A stretch of DNA of 51,648 nucleotides from Candidatus Melainabacteria bacterium (GTDB taxonomy: Bacteria; Cyanobacteriota; Vampirovibrionia; Caenarcaniphilales; Caenarcanaceae). The position numbers and the translations under genes are program-made. The notes below the pieces were generated by a model that was given only the letters and a program-made list of their open reading frames with translations, did not search any database and had not been told where the DNA came from. Shown here one piece after another: positions 28,348-37,263 of this stretch. The first letter of the stretch is position 1; the number at the start of each line of letters is the position of its first letter. The stretch lies in NCBI GenBank assembly GCA_005110395.1, contig DUDU01000094.1, positions 1 to 51,648 on the forward strand, in the 5' to 3' direction.

Positions 28348-29318
28348 ACAGAACTTTTATAGGCAGACTGTCTTTCTGTTAGTGAGGTATTTAATAACGA
28401 GGAAGAAACCTTTTTACTATTAGAGAGAATACATATCTTAATAGCATCATCACAAGCCTGTGTAATTTCTGCATGACTCAAATTGTGGAAATTGGATATG
28501 ACTTTTTTTACATTCATTCTTCCTTTATATAACCCTAATCTGTTATCTATTAATTTAGCAGCCTCTTCTGCAGATGGAAGTCTGTAAAGTAAAGTATCAT
28601 CAAATCTTCTAAACAATGCTTGGTCTAATGATTGCAGATTATTTGTAGCAGCAACAATTATGCTATTGGATTCATCCTGTTCGATAAATTGCAAAAAAGA
28701 ATTTAATACTCTTTTCATTTCACCAACATCATTTTCTACTCCTCTATCCATACCTATCGCATCAAATTCATCAAAAAGAAAAACACCCTTATTGTTTTTT
28801 ATAACCTCAAAAATTTGTCTTAGTTTTGTACTTGTCTCTCCCATAAATTTGGTAATCAATTTATCAACCTGAATTGCATAAAAAGGCAGATGTAAAGTAT
28901 GCGCAATTACTCCTGCTGTCATGGTCTTACCTGTTCCAGGGTTTCCAGCAAGAAGAATCTTTCTTCTATTTTCTAAACCATGACTTCTCAGTTTGTCTTG
29001 ATGGTTATATTCCTCAAAAACTCTTTCTAAGCGGATTTTCAGCTCCTGGCTCAGTATAAGATCTGATAGTGTGTAACGAGATTTACTTAAACAAACTAAA
29101 TCCGAAAGATCTTGCTTAAAAGGAATTACTTTGACTGATGATTTTGCAGAATCAACTATGGATCGGATTTCATGTGCCAATAGAACATGGCCTTGACGAG
29201 CTTCGTGCGCAGCAACTTGAAGTGCAACAGTCAACAACCTTTCCTTATCATCCTGAAAGCTTGATTTAATAAGAGATTTTATTTGTTCTGCAGTTGCCAT
29301 AGTATTTTTCACTGCCAT
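28344..29318 (-). CDS. AAA+ ATPase, IetA-like
   Basis: A 324-residue AAA+ ATPase. The N-terminal 115 residues are helical. The core has Walker A G-N-P-G-T-G-K-T (125-132), Walker B F-L-F-D-E-F-D-A (180-187), sensor-1 A-A-T-N-N (223-227) and arginine fingers R-R-F-D (237-240). It is the first gene of a two-gene unit; its last codons overlap the start of the subtilase gene (ATGA), so production is coupled. In IetAS-type pairs the ATPase is thought to control the protease. An in-frame ATG at 29300 is an alternative start. The region upstream (to 29440) is AT-rich with no other gene. Confidence 0.82.
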   Translation of the reverse strand: MAVKNTMATAEQIKSLIKSSFQDDKERLLTVALQVAAHEARQGHVLLAHEIRSIVDSAKSSVKVIPFKQDLSDLVCLSKSRYTLSDLILSQELKIRLERVFEEYNHQDKLRSHGLENRRKILLAGNPGTGKTMTAGVIAHTLHLPFYAIQVDKLITKFMGETSTKLRQIFEVIKNNKGVFLFDEFDAIGMDRGVENDVGEMKRVLNSFLQFIEQDESNSIIVAATNNLQSLDQALFRRFDDTLLYRLPSAEEAAKLIDNRLGLYKGRMNVKKVISNFHNLSHAEITQACDDAIKICILSNSKKVSSSLLNTSLTERQSAYKSSV

Positions 29319-29442
29319 TATTAACTTAATTTACAATTCTGGCATAGTAAATTATCTAAGACAATTGATACTTAGCCATTTACTCTTCTAATTTATTAAA
29401 AAATATACTTCCAATTCCTAGGAATATATACAACTCACAAAA

Positions 29443-30708
29443 CTATCTCAGCATACTAATAACTCTTTTCAAGCTCTCAATGAAAATATCAATTTCTTCA
29501 AAAGTATTATAAAAAGCAAATGAAGCTCTGAGAGTAGATGATACTTTGTAAAATTGCATAAGAGGCTGAGCGCAATGATGACCTGCTCTGACAGCCACAT
29601 TTGAATCATGATCTAATAAAGTTGCTAAATCACTTGGATGCATTGAATCAATCACAAAAGAAATTAAACTAGCTTTTTCTTTTGCCGTTCCAATTATTTT
29701 CAAGCCATCAATTTCTTGGAGCTTAGGAGTGGCATATTGCAAAAGCTGATCTTCGTAATCGTGAATATTGTCCAGTCCGATTGAATCAACATAATCAAGT
29801 GCTGCACTTAAACCCAACACTTCGGCAATTGCTGGCGTTCCAGCTTCGAATCTATGAGGTGGCTCGGCAAAGGTTGACTGAGCAAAGGTTACCAAATCTA
29901 TCATGTCACCACCGCCTTGAAATGGAGGCATTGCTTGTAAGTGTTTGCGTTTGCCATACAAAACCCCAATTCCCGTGGGGCCATAAATTTTGTGTCCAGA
30001 AAAAGTGTAAAAATCACAATCTAATTCCTGAACATCAATTTTGAAATGCGGCGCTGACTGAGCTCCATCGATTAAGACTGGAATATTATGTGCATGCGCA
30101 ATTTGAATTATTTCTTTGATTGGATTAATTGAGCCAAGTGCATTTGAAACATGGCTTACAGAAATGATTTTGGTCTTAGGGCTTATTAATTCGCTGAGTT
30201 GATCAACTTGAATTTCACCAGCTTCATTTATCGGAATAATTTTGAGCTTGGCTTTCTTTTCTCCGCAAATTATTTGCCAGGGAATTATATTGGCATGATG
30301 TTCCAGAGCGGAAATAATGACTTCATCACCTTCTCCTAAATTACTACCACCATAACTACGAGCTACCAAATTAATAGCTTCTGTACAACCTCTCACAAAG
30401 ACAACTTCCTGACTAGATGAGGCACCGATAAAACTCGCAATCCTTTCACGCGATTTTTCGAATTCGAGTGTTGCTTGAGCACTGATACCATAAATCCCCC
30501 TTCTGACGGTGGCATTTTCACAAGCATAGAAATTACTTATTCGATCAATAACTTGTTTAGGTTTATGAGAAGTTGCAGCATTATCAAAATAAATCAATGG
30601 TTTTTGACTCTCACCAAAAGGCTGACTCAATATCGGAAAATCTTGTCTAATCTTTTGAATATCCAATTGCATTTTTTGATCGGCTTCAGTCTTGAGAAGT
30701 ATATTCAT
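29443..30708 (-). CDS. sufS: Cysteine desulfurase SufS
   Basis: PLP-dependent enzyme that takes sulfur from cysteine for Fe-S cluster assembly, 421 residues. Visible parts: Y-F-D-N-A-A-T-S near 40-47, A-L-E-H-H-A-N near 134-140, the PLP lysine in S-G-H-K-I-Y-G (K240), and R-A-G-H-H-C-A-Q-P with the catalytic Cys (C379), which marks the group II (SufS) class. The start could also be the ATG at residue 13. It is convergent with nothing and ends at the border of the IetAS-like island. sufD lies about 2.6 kb upstream on the same strand, with unrelated genes between. A broken second 3' end is at 25312-25465. Confidence 0.95.
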   Translation of the reverse strand: MNILLKTEADQKMQLDIQKIRQDFPILSQPFGESQKPLIYFDNAATSHKPKQVIDRISNFYACENATVRRGIYGISAQATLEFEKSRERIASFIGASSSQEVVFVRGCTEAINLVARSYGGSNLGEGDEVIISALEHHANIIPWQIICGEKKAKLKIIPINEAGEIQVDQLSELISPKTKIISVSHVSNALGSINPIKEIIQIAHAHNIPVLIDGAQSAPHFKIDVQELDCDFYTFSGHKIYGPTGIGVLYGKRKHLQAMPPFQGGGDMIDLVTFAQSTFAEPPHRFEAGTPAIAEVLGLSAALDYVDSIGLDNIHDYEDQLLQYATPKLQEIDGLKIIGTAKEKASLISFVIDSMHPSDLATLLDHDSNVAVRAGHHCAQPLMQFYKVSSTLRASFAFYNTFEEIDIFIESLKRVISMLR

Positions 30709-31065
30709 GATTTGTATATGCTCTGTTTTAATGTGATTGGCGAATTAAACAGAGAAAGTAAAGCTTTTAGTTTGTAGAGAAGTTTTTAATTAACGGTAAT
30801 TGAGACTAATTTTGTCTTATTTATCTTGAATATACAACAAATGCTTATAAGTGAATGAGTCAACTTTGATAATGTCTATTTAGTTTTAAGGTCTCAAAAT
30901 TAAACATCAAAAATAGAAACGAAATCACACACTTTTTCTTACAGAATTTATCTGGAAGCAATTATACTGGCATTAAGTTGGGCACTGAGTTTGACATTCA
31001 ATACAGCATGTGATTCAACTTAGTCAGTAGTTTGTTTAAATAAATTACTCAGAAAATATCGATTT
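30709..31065. promoter_or_regulatory. Divergent intergenic region sufS/TRIC
   Basis: About 357 nt of AT-rich DNA between two divergent genes, so it must hold both promoters. TTGACA-like hexamers occur (for example ttgaca near 30991), but no pair with a good -10 stands out. No SufR-like or Fur-like operator is recognised with confidence. Confidence 0.35.
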
Positions 31066-31689
31066 ATGTCACTAATAGAATTACTTCATTTTATAGACTT
31101 GCTGGGTACTTTTGTCTTTGCTTTGTCTGGAGCATTAATGGGTGCAAATAAAAAAATGGATTTGCTCGGAATGCTTGTTTTGGCTACTGTCACAGCTATC
31201 GGGGGAGGAACTTTGCGCTCTCTTCTAATCGGCGATTTGCCAGTACCATTTTTGCGAGATTATTCATATTTAGTCATTTGCATATTGGCAACTATTGCCG
31301 TATTTTGCTTTAAAACCTCACTTAGCAAATTCAACAAAGCCATACTCTTATTTGATGCTTTAGGATTGGGAATATTTGTGAGTATTGGTATTTCGGTTGC
31401 ACTCGACAAAGGACTTAGTTATTGGGCCAGTCTCATTATGGGTATTATTACGGGCTCTTTTGGTGGGGTTATTAGGGATATACTTTGCGCCGAAATACCA
31501 TTGATTTTTCACAAAGAAATTTATGCAACGGCTTGTTTGATTGGAGGAATTTTATTTTTAATTCTTCACAAACTTGGATTGAATTATGAATTCACGGTTT
31601 TAGCTTCAGCTACCTGCGTCTTTATTGTTAGGCTAATTGCTATACGCTTAAACCTTTCGCTTCCAAAAGCACCTGAATCAAAGCCATAA
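31066..31689 (+). CDS. TRIC/UPF0126 family cation channel (YicG/YadS-like)
   Basis: Seven-helix membrane protein of 207 residues made of two similar halves. Each half carries a G-x-x-R-x-L motif: I-G-G-G-T-L-R-S-L-L-I-G-D-L-P-V and S-F-G-G-V-I-R-D-I-L-C-A-E-I-P. Prokaryotic TRIC channels conduct K+/Na+ as trimers; some related UPF0126 proteins have been linked to glycine or other transport, so the substrate is open. Single gene, convergent with corA with only an 18-nt gap. Confidence 0.9.
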   Translation: MSLIELLHFIDLLGTFVFALSGALMGANKKMDLLGMLVLATVTAIGGGTLRSLLIGDLPVPFLRDYSYLVICILATIAVFCFKTSLSKFNKAILLFDALGLGIFVSIGISVALDKGLSYWASLIMGIITGSFGGVIRDILCAEIPLIFHKEIYATACLIGGILFLILHKLGLNYEFTVLASATCVFIVRLIAIRLNLSLPKAPESKP

Positions 31690-31707
31690 TCTAAATCAGA
31701 AGCATTG

Positions 31708-32637
31708 TCAGGGCATTCTCTTTCTCGAAAAAAAATATATAGAAGCAATTACGATTAAGAAACAGCCAATTATTATTCCGCTAAAAGCAAAAACATGCTC
31801 TTGGAAAGGTAATTTGACATTCATTCCATAAAGGCTTGCAATGAAGTTAGGTAGCATTATTACAATTGTGGCCGTAGTCAAAAATTTCATTACCCCATTC
31901 AAATTATTGGAAATGATTGAAGCATAAGCATCCATTGTTCCATTCAATATATTTGTGCAAATTGTTGACATTTCAATTGATTGGCGATTTTCAATCAAAA
32001 CATCTTCCAATAATTCAAGGTCTTCTTCATATATTCTGAAATTTTTGATTTTCTCGATTTTTTCCAAGACAACTTGATTAGCTCTTAGAGCGGTAGACAA
32101 ATATACTAAGCTTTTATTGAGGCTCAGCATTTTGAGCAATTCTTCATTCTTGGTAGTGTTTTTAAGTACTTCTTCTACATAATCAATTCTACGGCTTATT
32201 TGTCTGACATAAGTCATGTAGAGCGAAGATATCTTAAATAGGATTTGCAGTACAAAACGCACTTTTTTGTAAGTTTCAAAGGTTTTAACTTTTTGTGCAA
32301 TAAAGTCATTGAAGAAAGATGGTTCTTGAGCGGCGATTGTGATTACAAGCTTGTCATTCATGATAATCCCAATTGGACAGGTATCATACCCACCAGGTAC
32401 AGCCAAAGGAAAATTTACGATAATCAAAGTTTCATTATCTTCTTGATCAATACGCGATCTTTCATCTTCGTCCAAAGGATATTGAAAATACTCTCGCTCA
32501 ATATTCAAATTAGTCGCAAGCAAATCAATTTCATCATTTGTTGGTTTTACAACATGAATCCATGAGCCTTTTTCGGTGTCTTCAATTTTGTCTATTTGTT
32601 GAAGTGTCCCACTTGAAGAATTGAATATTTTTATCAT
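31708..32637 (-). CDS. corA: CorA-family Mg2+ transporter
   Basis: Divalent cation channel. The N-terminal cytoplasmic domain (about 1-240, with long charged helices) is followed by two C-terminal membrane helices. The signature Y-G-M-N lies at the end of the first helix (I-A-S-L-Y-G-M-N), and the C-terminus is the basic R-K-R-M-P typical of the family. The ATG at 32637 is chosen because gggag lies 6 nt upstream. It overlaps the mtnD stop as ATGA, so the two are translationally coupled. Length 309 residues is normal. Confidence 0.92.
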   Translation of the reverse strand: MIKIFNSSSGTLQQIDKIEDTEKGSWIHVVKPTNDEIDLLATNLNIEREYFQYPLDEDERSRIDQEDNETLIIVNFPLAVPGGYDTCPIGIIMNDKLVITIAAQEPSFFNDFIAQKVKTFETYKKVRFVLQILFKISSLYMTYVRQISRRIDYVEEVLKNTTKNEELLKMLSLNKSLVYLSTALRANQVVLEKIEKIKNFRIYEEDLELLEDVLIENRQSIEMSTICTNILNGTMDAYASIISNNLNGVMKFLTTATIVIMLPNFIASLYGMNVKLPFQEHVFAFSGIIIGCFLIVIASIYFFSRKRMP

Positions 32638-33059
32638 AATTTCTCCCTGTAAACTGGCACCCAACCATCTGTTCCAGTGAACAATCTCAAAGCCTTAGCT
32701 TTTTTATCAGGAGCAAAATAACGGTGATACAATTTTTTTGGTACGGTAATAAAATCCCTTTCACCAACTTCTATCCTAATCCAGACATCACTGGCACTTC
32801 TTACATCAAAGACTGAATTACCTGATAAAAAATAACGGACTTCATCATCGGTGTGCAAATGTTCTTTAGAAAATTTTTGCAGCAACTCGTCAGGGGTATT
32901 TTCATCAATACTAACTTCGTCGAAAGAAGCATATTTCCCGCTGCTAATCATATTCATAACTTCTTTTAAGTCAACCTGTTCCAAAGCTGTCACAGCTGAC
33001 TCTCTTTTCAAGTCATTGACCGTCAGCGTTTTGAGAGTTTCTATTTCGTATATCTTCAT
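32634..33059 (-). CDS. mtnD: Acireductone dioxygenase (ARD)
   Basis: Cupin enzyme of the methionine salvage pathway, oxidising acireductone (metal Fe or Ni). All four metal ligands of the family are present in H-L-H-T-D-D-E (H67, H69, E73) and L-Y-H-R-Y (H112). Other family markers are R-Y-F-L-S-G, D-V-W-I-R-I and G-W-V near the end. It is 141 residues, shorter than the common 180, lacking part of the N-terminus and tail. No other mtn genes are in the window. speE, 4 kb away, makes the methylthioadenosine that feeds this pathway. Coupled to corA by ATGA. Confidence 0.88.
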   Translation of the reverse strand: MKIYEIETLKTLTVNDLKRESAVTALEQVDLKEVMNMISSGKYASFDEVSIDENTPDELLQKFSKEHLHTDDEVRYFLSGNSVFDVRSASDVWIRIEVGERDFITVPKKLYHRYFAPDKKAKALRLFTGTDGWVPVYREKL

Positions 33060-33266
33060 TTCGCTTCATTTATTGGAGACTGATTGTAATTTTTCTGTAG
33101 CTTTTTAGTGAAAACAATAAAGCCTAAAACATTCTCTTAACTCATTCAAAGATATTGTTGATTGTACAATAGGTTGATTCTTCAAGACTGCTTTTCAAGA
33201 TTAATCAATTTGTTTAATCAAAATCTAGGAATAATTAAAAAGTTAATAAAAAAATCAGCTGATAAC

Positions 33267-34682
33267 TCAAATGTTGATTTTAGAATTAACAATTCGATCA
33301 ATGGCTTCTCTTAGTGCTCGAGAATGTACTTTCTCAATAATTTCTTCAGCAAACCCATAAGTCAAGATGGCTTTGGCTTTTTCATGAGATATTCCTCTGC
33401 TCAGAAGATAAAAGATTTGTTCATCTGAAATTTTGCCAGTAGTTGCACCATGTGAGCATTTCACATCATCAGCCAATATCTCCAATTGAGGGCGTGTATC
33501 AACTTTCGCTTTTGATGAAAGAAGTAAATTCCTATTTAATTGTTTGGCATTGGTACCAATTGCTTTTGGTGAGACTGTGATTTTGCCGCTGAATTCTCCT
33601 CTAGATTTATCATCCAAAATCCCTTTATAAAGCTGTGAGCTGGTACAGTGAGGTTTATGATGATTCATACTGACTTGATTGTGAGAAGCCTGCTCTTCAT
33701 TTAGAACATATAATCCATTGAGGCTGCAATGGCTATTTTCTTCAAGCAAATCAATATTAATTTTATGTTTTGCTAAAAGTCCACCCAAAGCAAAGCTATG
33801 AAGTTTCAGCTCAGCACCTTTCATGATAGAAGCATTGGTTGAAGCAATCTCAAAAGATTTGGAGTTTTCTAATTGTAAATAGCTAAGTTCTAGAGAAGCA
33901 TTTTCCGAAAGGTGAATTTCATTGACTATGTTTGCTAGGGAAAGCATTTCATCTGATTGAAGCTCTGAACCTGTTGCAAGTAGAGTAATAAGTGAAATTT
34001 CTGCTTTGGAATTGTCGCCAAGTATTATGAGGTTACGAGGATGGTTAATGGAAGAGGTAGATAGCAAAAAGATTTCTAATGGTTTCTCACATGATAAATC
34101 TTCTGGGATATATAGAAATAATCCGTTCTCAGCCTGATTGGCAAAGCTCAAATTGAGATTAGAAAAACAATCATTTTGTTTTTGAATTTGATTGAAATAT
34201 TTATTAAATAAATTGGGGTATTTTTCAATGGCAACCGTTAAAGGTTCAAATAATATTTCTTTTGAGAGATTCTTTATTTGGGAATATTTTGAACAAATAC
34301 TTCCATCAATCAAAACAATTAGATTGGCTTCAGGCGAAGAAAATTTTTGCAATGAATTCTCAATTGAATTACCAGAAATCTGCGTATTTACTTCTTTGAG
34401 AGAGATATCAGAAGTAAATTTAGTTTTGCAAAGAAAGTCCAAACTTATATATTTCCACTCTTCTAAATCTTGAGAGGGAAATCCTTGTTTGAGAAATTCT
34501 GAAAAAGCTTCTTCAGATAAACGCTTCAAATATTCGTTCTGGCTTTTGTTTAACCGAGTTCCAAAAGACTCTATAAAAGCATTAAGCCAAAGTTGTTGCT
34601 GATTTGGCTGTGAAACTAAAATCGATTCATTTGCATTTTCACGGCTTATTACTTCTTCGATCATCAGCTCTTGAACCTTCAT
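33267..34682 (-). CDS. sufD: Fe-S cluster assembly protein SufD
   Basis: SufB/SufD family, 471 residues. The N-terminal helical domain has D-L-E-E-W-K-Y (about 76-82), matching the usual E-x-W-[RK]-Y. The beta-helix core and the C-terminal K-C-S-H-G-A-T-T-G block (about 405-413) followed by F-Y-L-L-S-R-G-I-S are clear. It forms the SufBC2D scaffold. sufB and sufC are not in the window. sufS is downstream on the same strand but separated by mtnD-corA and the opposite-strand TRIC gene. Confidence 0.93.
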   Translation of the reverse strand: MKVQELMIEEVISRENANESILVSQPNQQQLWLNAFIESFGTRLNKSQNEYLKRLSEEAFSEFLKQGFPSQDLEEWKYISLDFLCKTKFTSDISLKEVNTQISGNSIENSLQKFSSPEANLIVLIDGSICSKYSQIKNLSKEILFEPLTVAIEKYPNLFNKYFNQIQKQNDCFSNLNLSFANQAENGLFLYIPEDLSCEKPLEIFLLSTSSINHPRNLIILGDNSKAEISLITLLATGSELQSDEMLSLANIVNEIHLSENASLELSYLQLENSKSFEIASTNASIMKGAELKLHSFALGGLLAKHKINIDLLEENSHCSLNGLYVLNEEQASHNQVSMNHHKPHCTSSQLYKGILDDKSRGEFSGKITVSPKAIGTNAKQLNRNLLLSSKAKVDTRPQLEILADDVKCSHGATTGKISDEQIFYLLSRGISHEKAKAILTYGFAEEIIEKVHSRALREAIDRIVNSKINI

Positions 34683-34791
34683 TACATTAATTCATTCAAT
34701 TTACGAGAACGAATAAATTATATTGTATTTATGACTCAAAGATAATTAATAAGAAACCAAACTTATTTGCAATTTCAAATTCTAGTCTTTG

Positions 34792-34834
34792 ATTAAACTT
34801 AAATAATTGCACGGTCGCATTATTTAAGTTTAAT
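34792..34834. repeat. Long AT-rich inverted repeat upstream of sufD
   Basis: Two 18-nt arms, attaaacttaaataat-gc and its complement, with one bulged T and a 6-nt loop (acggtc). It lies about 110 nt before the sufD start and about 125 nt after the stop of the preceding co-oriented gene. It could be a terminator for that gene, an attenuator or an operator for sufD. No T-run follows on the minus strand beyond the AT-rich arms. Confidence 0.7.
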
Positions 34835-34959
34835 GAGAATATTCATCGCTCATTTTTAAGGGGAAGTAAGAAATTTTATTTTAAAAACCACGAACTCAGC
34901 TTTTAGCTTGTTTCAATATTGTGCTCAACGCACGCAAACAATTACAAATAAATCAAATT

Positions 34960-35418
34960 TCAAACGCTAGCTACAGTTTCGTTTGATGAGTCAATATTTT
35001 GTGCTAATGGATCTCTGAGCTTTGGAGCAGTTTGAGGTTCTAAGCCTTGCTCTTGTTTAATTGTGTTGTCCAAAGGTGCTGTTTGTAATAATTCTTCAAC
35101 TGAAGGTTCAACTTGATTGGATAATGGATTTAATCCATAGCTCATAAAATTATCGGAGGCAATGTATTGAGCACCAGTTAAAACATATGAGATTTCAATT
35201 GGAATATTTTTTTCGTCAAAGAATAATTGCATTTTCTTTAGAACTGGATTTTTCATAGTCTTTTGGTACTGCTCAGCTGGACTTTTACCCAAATCATGAA
35301 GTCCAACAATTAGGCATGAATTCTTTCCTGATTCTGCAAGTTGACCATAAACAATTGCATTAATTGACATTGAAGTTAATGCAATCGCTAAACAGAGAAT
35401 TATTTGTGTATATTTCAT
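34960..35418 (-). CDS. Hypothetical secreted protein
   Basis: A 152-residue protein with a signal peptide (hydrophobic core about 6-20, likely cleavage near I-V-Y-G). The mature part starts with C-L-I-V-G-L-H-D-L-G and ends in a Pro/Gln/Asp-rich low-complexity tail from about residue 100. No family recognised. It stands alone between hemN and the palindrome upstream of sufD. Confidence 0.6.
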   Translation of the reverse strand: MKYTQIILCLAIALTSMSINAIVYGQLAESGKNSCLIVGLHDLGKSPAEQYQKTMKNPVLKKMQLFFDEKNIPIEISYVLTGAQYIASDNFMSYGLNPLSNQVEPSVEELLQTAPLDNTIKQEQGLEPQTAPKLRDPLAQNIDSSNETVASV

Positions 35419-35632
35419 GGTCTTTGCTTTGGGGATTTATTTGGATAATCGATAAGGAAAATCTGCAGAAAATATGCTTTCTTGAATTTTCACAGTGGAA
35501 AAGTTAACCGTCAGAGTCCAATATAGAATCTGATGCAGCAACTAAAAGCTAAATTCAAGTTTTGAAGCTCTACCTTATAGCTTAATAAAAACTATGTTTA
35601 TATAAGAATTTATTCCCAAAATCACAAAGTCT

Positions 35633-37051
35633 TCAAACGGTTCTAGAAAATAATCTTTGACTGTTCTTTTGCAAATAAGCATCAAAAACCATTCCAATAT
35701 TGCGCAAAAAGACTCTGCCTAAATCAGTCACCCTAATCTCTGAATCGCTCAATTCAATTAATTTATCAGATTCTAATTCTTTAAGATTATTTAATTCATT
35801 TGCAAAATATTCTTTAAAGCTTATTTCTCTAAATTCAAACTTAAATTCATTCTCAATTTCTGAGAAAATCAATAGACCATGACAAAGGAATTTATTTATA
35901 ATGCTTCTACGAATTAAATCATCTGCCGAACATTCTAAGCCTCTTTCAATTGGTGAGGCTGTGCAATCGGGCTTGCCAAAGAAATCCAAATAACGATTCA
36001 GTTTCTTTTCATTTTGAGAGTAAGTATTATCAATTGAACTGATTGAAGTCATGCCAAGCCCAAATAAATCGCAGCCAGCTTTAGTTGTATAACCCTGAAA
36101 ATTTCGGTGAAGAGTTCTGTCTAGTCTCGCTCTGAAAAGCTCATCATTTGATTTTGCAAAGTGATCCATTCCAATATATTCATAACCGTTTTCAGAAAAA
36201 ACTTGAAGCGCTTTGCAAAAAATTGCGATCTTTATTTCTCGAGAAGGTAAATCTTCTTGTTTTATATTTGCTTTCTGAAATGGTCTGAGTGAAGGAATAT
36301 GCGCATAATTAAAAAGTGCGATGCGGTCAGGATTTAATTGAATTACTTTTTCTAAAGTTTCCTCAAAGCTCTCCAAAGTCTGAAAAGGCAAACCATAAAT
36401 CAAATCAAAATTAATGCTCTGATAGCCAATTGCTCTGCAATAACTGAGCATATCGGAAATCATTTCATAGCTTTGAATGCGGTTAACAGCGGTTTGTACT
36501 TTAGCATCAAAATCTTGCACTCCTAAACTCACCCGATTAAAGCCTAATTCACGCAATAATTTCAATTGCTCAAAGCTTGTGACGCGTGGATCAATTTCTA
36601 TACTGTATTCAGAATCTTCAGAAAAATCCAAATTAAAATGCTGACTTATTTTGTCGAATAAATATTTCAGTTGATCAGCTGTCAAATAAGTTGGAGTGCC
36701 GCCACCAAAGTGAAGCTGTTTGATTTTACGCTTTGAATCAATAAGCTTGCCGACCAATTCTATTTCTTTGCTCAAGGCCTGAATATATGGCTCTGAGAGG
36801 ACTGATTTCGGGCTAATCACAATATTGCAAGCGCAGTAATAGCAAGCTGATTGACAAAAAGGAATATGAAAATAGAGGGAAACATCTCGTCCTAACCCAT
36901 TGGATCTTTCAATCGCTTCAAGCCATTGTTGCCCAGAAAAAGACTCAACCCATTCAGGCGCGGTTGGATAGCTGGTATATCTCGGCCCAATTTTGTCGTA
37001 TTTGGCTAATAGATCTAAGGGTATATTTGGAGTTTTATATTTGGATTGCAT
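35633..37051 (-). CDS. hemN: Oxygen-independent coproporphyrinogen III oxidase
   Basis: Radical SAM enzyme that decarboxylates coproporphyrinogen III to protoporphyrinogen IX without oxygen in haem synthesis. It is 472 residues from the ATG at 37051. The N-terminus has G-P-R-Y-T-S-Y-P-T-A, specific for true HemN rather than HemW. The 4Fe-4S motif is C-x3-C-x2-C-x-C (residues 66, 70, 73, 75). G-G-G-T-P-T-Y and the SAM-binding strands follow. A longer frame begins with TTG at 37105, but that extension is unlike the family. It suggests life at low oxygen. Monocistronic. Confidence 0.95.
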   Translation of the reverse strand: MQSKYKTPNIPLDLLAKYDKIGPRYTSYPTAPEWVESFSGQQWLEAIERSNGLGRDVSLYFHIPFCQSACYYCACNIVISPKSVLSEPYIQALSKEIELVGKLIDSKRKIKQLHFGGGTPTYLTADQLKYLFDKISQHFNLDFSEDSEYSIEIDPRVTSFEQLKLLRELGFNRVSLGVQDFDAKVQTAVNRIQSYEMISDMLSYCRAIGYQSINFDLIYGLPFQTLESFEETLEKVIQLNPDRIALFNYAHIPSLRPFQKANIKQEDLPSREIKIAIFCKALQVFSENGYEYIGMDHFAKSNDELFRARLDRTLHRNFQGYTTKAGCDLFGLGMTSISSIDNTYSQNEKKLNRYLDFFGKPDCTASPIERGLECSADDLIRRSIINKFLCHGLLIFSEIENEFKFEFREISFKEYFANELNNLKELESDKLIELSDSEIRVTDLGRVFLRNIGMVFDAYLQKNSQRLFSRTV

Positions 37052-37263
37052 AGCGAGAAATGCTTCTGGCAATTGCTGTAATGAGCTAGCGTTCCATAAA
37101 ATCAAATCTTTTATTGCCGAAGAAAGAAGTCTTTATGGATTAGTAAAAGAATACACCTTTATATTTGTGGTGAAACTCTATTTATGAAATTCAGCTTACA
37201 AAACTCGACCTCATTTTTAAAACTTTAGTAGGCCTAGTCTTTATATAGGCTGATTCAATTAAA

